23,708 bases of DNA from Corinectria fuckeliana. Taxonomy: Eukaryota; Ascomycota; Sordariomycetes; Hypocreales; Nectriaceae. The notes below the pieces were generated by a model that searched no databases, was not told the origin of the DNA, and worked only from the letters and a program-made list of their open reading frames with translations. Of this stretch, positions 18,452 to 23,708 are shown piece after piece. The position numbers and the translations under genes are program-made. The stretch covers positions 1-23,708 of the forward strand of contig WPDH01000306.1 in the NCBI GenBank assembly GCA_019137255.1, written 5' to 3'. The number at the start of each line of letters is the position of its first letter. Within the stretch, counting starts at the first letter, position 1.

Positions 18452-19570
18452 ATGTCGTCCCTTCGCGCTCCTCTCTTGGCGTCGGTCCTGCTGGGCCTGG
18501 CGTCGGCGCGCTCCGTGCCAGCCAACGTGCAGACCTTCTACGACGCCGTCATCAAGCAAGCCAAATGCAACAACGTCCTCGCGGGCGGCTTCTACAGCTC
18601 CGACGGAGACTCTGGCAGTAAGTTCTTCTGTTCCCTTCCGTTCCTGCGGTCCCGTCCCGCGGTGTCAACCCTCGTCGCCATGTCCCGACCCGCTTACACG
18701 GCCGCCAAGCGTACGGCTACTGCGGCGACCATCTCGACGACTACAACGTCGTCTACCTGCAGGGCAAAAAGGGCCAGCTCGTCAACATGGACATCGACTG
18801 CGACGGCGTGCAGGGCGGCGCGGCCGACGACGGGCGGTGCGGCAGCTCCGGCGACACGCAGTCCGTTACGGCGTTCCAGGACGCCGTCGCCGGCTACGGC
18901 ACCGGCCAGCAGGACCTCGACGCCAACGTGCACCCGTACGTCGTCTTCGGCAACTCCGGCAGCAAGGCCGGCTGGGCGACCTTCGACCCGCAGCAGCACG
19001 GCGTCGAGCCGCTGAGCGTCATGGCCGTCGTGTGCGGCGACAAGCTGGTGCGTTGCAGGCCAGCTATGTACCCGGAGGGCTGGCTGTTTTCACTTTGCTG
19101 ACACGGGGGAACTAGATCTACGGCGTCTGGGGCGATGAGAACGGCGACGACGGCGAGTATCCCATGGTCGGCGAGGCGTCCATCTCGCTCGCGACGGCGT
19201 GCTACGGCACCGGCATGAGCGGCAACAACGGGCACGACGAGGACGACGTGCTGTTCGTCGCCTTCCCGGGCAGCGACGCGGTCCCGGGGGCCAAGGGCGC
19301 CGCCTGGGCGGCTTCTTCGTACGAGGAGTTTGAGGAGAGCATCGCGTCGCTGGGAGACGAGCTGGTTCAGCGGCTGGGGAACGGCGGTGGTGAAGATGAT
19401 GACAGCTGCTCGTGGCCGGGTCACTGCAAAGGTGCGTCGGATGGCGATGGCGATGCTGAGTCCCCCGGTGTGAGACGGCTGCTTACAGAGAGACAGGCGC
19501 TTCTTGCTCTTCCGATGACGGCTGCTCCGATGACTTGATCTGCAGCGACTCGAAATGCACATCCTCGTGA
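18452..19570 (+). CDS. csn: Secreted GH75 endo-chitosanase
   Basis: Exons 18452-18617, 18710-19047, 19116-19431 and 19497-19570 give 297 residues. Introns of 92, 68 and 65 nt start GTAAGT, GTGCGT and GTGCGT and all keep the frame. Residues 1-19 are a signal peptide (likely cut in ASA-RS). The mature part is a fungal GH75 chitosanase: YGYCGDHLDDYNVVYLQG (57-74), NMDIDCDGVQGG (81-92), then YGVWGDENGD...VGEAS. Asp-175 and Glu-188 match, in spacing and number, the catalytic pair I recall for the Fusarium chitosanase. It cleaves beta-1,4 bonds in chitosan outside the cell, feeding nutrition or wall remodelling. After a Glu-rich segment, the last ~32 residues form a six-Cys tail (CSWPGHC...GCSDDLIC...KC) completed only by splicing intron 3. 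If intron 3 is kept, the frame runs on to TGA 19536-19538 and the Cys tail is lost. Confidence 0.95.
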
Positions 19571-20344
19571 GGTTGGTTACCCTGTGCTGACATGGCAGGC
19601 CCTCGAAGAGGGAGGCAGCCCGTACTCTCGACTTCTTGCGCTATGGCGTGTGTTCTCCAACGACAAGAGAGAGTCCCATGGCAGCGGTGGATTGTGGCAG
19701 ACCGAGACTTGGATACAGGCTGATTCTACTTGATGGAATATCTGCCATCAAGTAGAGTGCACGTTGGCGGTGGCAACTGGTCTGTTTGTAACCCCTTTCA
19801 TCAGAGACTTGTGCGTATAGATAGGTAGGTAGATGTTGAACATTGGACTTGGGACGCTCAGCACCGGAGCCCTCGGTCCCAGCGTGTGAATGAATGGATC
19901 TATAACTACTTAGTCTGCGGACTGCTCGACTAACCCACCAACAAGCCAGTTTAGAGTGATTGCCTATACGAGAAAGTAAGCACTAACAACGACTCTGTTG
20001 GTTCTCAAGCCCACCTGTTTTATTCTCCGCTGGGACGAAGGAGCTGAAACAGGAGACGTTACATGTTGGGTCTCCCAAGGTTCCATACGACTATACGATC
20101 TTATTAGTCTGCGCTTTGGTAGCAAGACAAAGGTAGAAAGCAAATCCGTGGCTTAGCATGAGCTAAACGGAATCGTCTGGCATCACCTAGCCACACTCAA
20201 GTGTCCTGGAGAGAAGTCACAAGTAATCGACACAACCTCACGTAAATCATACCGTTCATCTCACGTTCCCATTTTGACTTGACTTGTAGGTAAGTCATCT
20301 TGACAACGCAGTCATAGCAGCCGCCCGAGTCACACTAGCCCGTC
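19571..20344. other. Convergent 3' region between chitosanase and 5'-nucleotidase genes
   Basis: This 774-bp gap takes the 3' UTRs of two converging genes. It contains the 12-bp hairpin at 19725-19756 and otherwise no gene, repeat or RNA that I can support. Confidence 0.55.
19725..19756 (+). other. Perfect 12-bp inverted repeat with 8-nt loop
   Basis: TCTACTTGATGG is followed, after the loop AATATCTG, by its exact reverse complement CCATCAAGTAGA. It lies 155 bp after the chitosanase stop codon, probably in the 3' UTR, where it would fold into a stable RNA hairpin. A T-tract typical of bacterial terminators is absent and would not be expected in a fungus. It could affect mRNA stability, 3'-end choice or simply be a small palindrome. 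Confidence 0.8.
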
Positions 20345-22503
20345 CTACGACTCTATCATTTTAATCCGCCCATCCACCACCGGCGCAATGCACCGCGTCC
20401 AGTCCACCGCGAACTCGCCCTCCTTGAGCGGATCGCAGATGCCGGCCTTGACGCCGGTCCGCAGCACCCAGCGCGTCCAGAACTTGCGCATGAGCAGGAC
20501 CTCAAAGTCGAGCTGGTCGCCGCCGTCGTGCGCGTCCGGGTCCTCCTCGCCGCCCTCCTCGTCGGCCTCGGCGTCGCTGTCCGTGTTCTCGTGCACCGGC
20601 CGGGCGTGGATCTTGAACCGCCGCTGCAGGAACTTGCTCCAGGGGTCCTCGGCGTCCTGCGTCGCCTTGGCGCGGTCCTGCGGGGGGAGCTGCGCGGCGA
20701 GCGAGTTGAGGCTGGGGAACTCCGGGGCTGCTGTCCGGATGGGCGAGATGGGCGTCTCGCAGTTCTCGACGAGCTTGACCCAGTGCTCCGAGAGGTTCTT
20801 CCACTGGCCCACGGTTCGCAAACCCATAAAGTACTGCCGGAGCATGGCGGAGATTAGAATGCCGTTCTCCTCTTCGATGATTTCCTCTGCTTTGCCACCT
20901 TCGGACTTGACTAGGAGGCTGGTAAACCCGTCTGAACGCTGTTAGCACCCAGTACTGCCGTGAGAAGCTTGACACCGCTGCTTACCTTTCCCTCGCCCCA
21001 TGTATCCTCTGGTGCAGAGGACGTACAGCTTCTCGGGATCATAGGTCACTCCGCCAATCTCCATGGAGAGCACCCGCTTTCCCCTCGGCCGTTTGGGGTC
21101 AAAGACGAACCGGATGTTGGACACCTGGGGAAACCGTCCCTCGAGAGCAGGATACATAGAGACGCTATTCTCTATGGCATCCCATATCGCCTGGCCCGTG
21201 ACCCTCAGCACCACGATGGGGTCCTCGAACGGGAAACACGTGGTGATGTCCTTGATCCGGATCGCTCCGGGGGGGTAGATCTGGTCGGCGCGGATGGTGC
21301 CCGCCGCCATGATGGTGCAGTCGGCGTTGTGGTGATGACGCATGACGTCGCACACAAAGTTCCCGATGTTGGACTCTTTTAGACGAACGGTGCTGAATCG
21401 CGCGTCCAGGGGCGTTGCCGTCCATCCCACCGCCTTGGCCAGGGACTGGTTGAGCTTCGACGTGAGCTCGCTGACCAGCTCCACCGTGGGCTGGTGCTCC
21501 TCGACTGACGAGGTGACGTCTCGCCGCCAGATGTCAAAGTCCCAGCGCCGAGGGTTGTCGGGCTTCCGACGGGCCTCGATGTAGCTGAGGTTCTTGAAGT
21601 CAGTGCCGGACCGCAGAGTGTGGGTGCCGTTGATGAAGCTGTGGGCGTAGTAGTGGTCGTGCCCGCCTAGGACAATGTCGATGAGGCCCTCGGTCTGCTC
21701 AGCCAGCTTGTTGTCGTTGGGCTCGCGCATGTGGCTGAGACAGATGATGATCTCGGCGCCCTGCTCCCGCAACTGGGGGCAAATCTCCTTGGCGGTTGCG
21801 GTGGCAGATTTGTAAATCAGGTTGGGCGGCAAGGTGTTGATCGTCTCGAGCCACTCGCGCTCGCCGAGTCCGATGAATCCGACCTTGATGCCGTTGGAGG
21901 AGGTCATCATGTGCGTCTTCTTGGCGTTGCCCATGGGCACGTCGTCGCCCAGGGCGGGGTCAATGACGTTGGCCAGCAGCCAAGGAAAGTTGCACTGGCC
22001 TGAGAGATGCTCGTACTGCTTGATGCCGAAGTCGAAGTCGTGGTTCTAAAGAGCCCGCGGTCAGTCCTATTGATCGGGCCGGGGTGGCTCGACTTACCCA
22101 CCCCTACGCAAGCAACGTCGGTCCCAATGAGGTTGAGCACGGGAACCATGTGTTGGCCTGCGTTGCATTAGTATATGGATGTTTCATAGCTCCAGGAGTC
22201 TTTGAGCTTGGAACCACCTTTGGTCACGCTGCTCTCGAGACTTGGGTTGAAGGCATCTCCAGAGAACAGGGTCAAGGCCTTGGGCTGGCCCTCGTACTGC
22301 TCGCCCTCCTGGTACTCCCGGCAAAGACTGATGAACCTGGGCAGGCCGCCAATGGGTTCTGCGCTGGACGGGTCGAGGTGGTAGACGTCGTTGTAGTGGA
22401 TAATGCGCAGATCGGGCGGCGAATCGGCCACTCCTCCATCGTCAACTCGCCCAGAAGCGAACGTCACCTGAGGCTCCGCCGTGGGTTCCTGCTCAGACGC
22501 CAT
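20345..22503 (-). CDS. Intracellular 5'-nucleotidase family metallophosphoesterase
   Basis: Exons, in coding order, are 22503-22218, 22157-22102, 22045-20986 and 20931-20345 (662 residues). Introns of 60, 56 and 54 nt have GTGGTT, GTGGGT and GTAAGC donors, with clear branch sites TACTAAT, CTGAC and CTAAC. The N-terminal metallophosphoesterase domain has its metal set in order: D39 and H42 (HYNDVYH), D83 (SGD), N115-H116 (GNHDFDFG), H219 (LSHM) and H243/H245 (GGHDHYY). The 5'-nucleotidase C-terminal domain follows (ESNIGNFVCDVM, AAGTIRADQIYPPG, FPFEDPIVVLRVTG), which binds the nucleobase in this family. Expected reaction: hydrolysis of nucleotides or other phosphate esters, needing two metal ions. 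There is no signal peptide or anchor, so it is probably cytosolic, unlike UshA or CD73. A C-terminal extension has an acidic run (DSDAEADEEGGEED). The conserved GK-DG junction confirms the last splice. Confidence 0.94.
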
Positions 22504-22899
22504 GACTGTATGTTCTACAGCGCCTTGGATTACGGTGCTTCAGAGCTCAGTATGCAAACAAGAAAGGAGAAGAAAAACAAAAAGGCCTGAATGAGGAGAG
22601 AAGTGGCCTTTGTCGCCGGGATGGCGGATCGAAGCTTTGGCGATGAGGCGCAGTTTGAGCAACAGACAGCCAGCCCGACGCTAACGGCAGCTTGCAGGAT
22701 CCAACGTCAGACAGCTCACGTGACCCAGGCTTGATCCTTTCCGTGGTGACATGCGGCAGGTAAATTGAGGCCATGGCAGCGCAAACGTGTTGGACAAACA
22801 AAACGCCCTTTCTACTCAGTCAGACGACCGGTGATGTGGGACTCGCGCTGAGAGCGCCGCGGTACGGAAGGCTATAGGGCCTGGTGTCTCATATCAACT
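22504..22899. promoter_or_regulatory. Upstream region of the 5'-nucleotidase gene
   Basis: About 400 bp of ordinary composition separate the start codon from the AT-rich block. It must hold the promoter of the minus-strand 5'-nucleotidase gene. I see no clear TATA box and no gene. Confidence 0.5.
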
Positions 22900-23708
22900 T
22901 TTTTTGGAAATTTCGCTAAAGTTATCTTATACTATACGCTTATATAACCCTATATGCCCTTATATAACCCTGTTTTACATATATTAATTAATCCCTAAAT
23001 ATTTTTAAGTTTTTTTTTACTAGAGTTACTTAATATAATATACTCTTATATAATCTTATTATATATATTTACTAAGATCTTAAGATTAAGAGTATATAAC
23101 CTTAAGTTATATACTTAGTTATAGCTTAAAAAAACCTCTTATTATAACTTAATTTTTTCTTTTCTTTTTTTTAATATTATATTTTTAAGTATAAATACTC
23201 TCTCTTTTTAATTAGATTTATACTATTATATTACCTTTTTAATTACTATTTTTTTATATATAGTTTTATATAGCTAAAAGTTATATTTTAATACTTATTT
23301 ACTTATTTTAACTTACTTTTAATAACTTTTAATTTCTTATATATTTATATATAATAATAAGCTAATTTTTATTCTAGTAAAAAGTATTATCTTATACTTA
23401 TTTTTTTTTCTTTTCTTTTTTATTACTAATTATTTATAAAAATATACCTTTTTATATAATTATATTCTTATATATAATATTATATAATAAAATATCTCTT
23501 ATATAAAAAAGTATTACTAAAAAAAAGAAGATTATTATTTAAACTTTAGTTATCTTACTTTTTATTTTCTTTTTCTTATTACCTCTTAATATAATAAATA
23601 ATAATATTATAGTAAGTATTAAGCTTAATAATAAATACTTTTAGTATTTTTCTAAAAAGATACTTAGTATAACTACTTATAAGTTTATATTTAATATTAA
23701 ATAGCTTA
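22900..23708. repeat. AT-rich block with RIP-like loss of CpA/TpG
   Basis: Composition changes sharply near 22,900 from GC-rich to almost only A and T. From about 22,980 to the end I find no CA and no TG dinucleotide, and no CG; remaining C is followed by T or C and remaining G follows A or G. Repeat-induced point mutation changes C to T mainly at CpA, so this is the expected end state of a heavily mutated repeat or transposon. No open frame or transposon domain can be read any more. The block continues beyond the window, so its size and the identity of the parent repeat are unknown. It starts about 400 bp from the 5'-nucleotidase gene. Confidence 0.88.

Noticed and set aside
22900..23708. 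Possible inserted mitochondrial DNA because of the AT content
   Set aside because: Complete lack of CpA/TpG and lack of any readable mitochondrial gene fit RIP better; only a search against the mitochondrial genome could exclude it fully.

Overview
The window looks like nuclear DNA of a filamentous ascomycete, probably a Sordariomycete. The evidence is: short spliceosomal introns (54-152 nt) with GT...CTRAC/CTGAC...AG signals, long intergenic spaces, GC-rich coding sequence, a CENP-L/Fta1-type kinetochore protein, a GH75 chitosanase, and at the right end an AT-rich block that has lost CpA/TpG dinucleotides, as expected after repeat-induced point mutation (RIP). Genus cannot be told from the sequence.

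Layout from left to right. (1) 247-3732, minus: a 1161-residue intronless protein of unknown function with an EF-hand-like loop, a basic region, a Pro-rich linker and a HicA-like C-terminal module. It is divergent, across a 1.2 kb shared upstream region, from (2) 4917-6107, plus: an Fta1/CENP-L-like inner kinetochore protein. After a 2.4 kb gap comes (3) 8527-9600, plus, one intron: a single-pass membrane protein with a duplicated Cys-rich outer module. After a 2 kb gap comes (4) 11652-12517, plus, one intron: a small NAD(P)-binding Rossmann protein, followed by an 11-bp minisatellite. (5) 13538-15246, plus: three consecutive small single-pass membrane proteins of shared layout. (6) 15682-16635, minus: a classical short-chain dehydrogenase whose stop codon is followed in frame by what looks like the family's usual C-terminal tail. 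(7) 18452-19570, plus, three introns: a secreted GH75 chitosanase. (8) 20345-22503, minus, three introns: an intracellular 5'-nucleotidase-family metallophosphoesterase. (9) About 22,900 to the end: the RIP-like AT block, continuing past the window.

I see no biosynthetic or other multi-gene pathway linking the enzymes; they look like ordinary independent fungal genes. The only set that looks like a unit is the tandem trio of small membrane proteins (13.5-15.2 kb), which I do not recognise. The other observations worth checking are the SDR stop codon, the composition of the AT block, the multi-part unknown protein, a strong hairpin behind the chitosanase gene and a pair of overlapping upstream ORFs before the Rossmann gene. 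No tRNA, rRNA, transposase, reverse transcriptase or CRISPR array was found.
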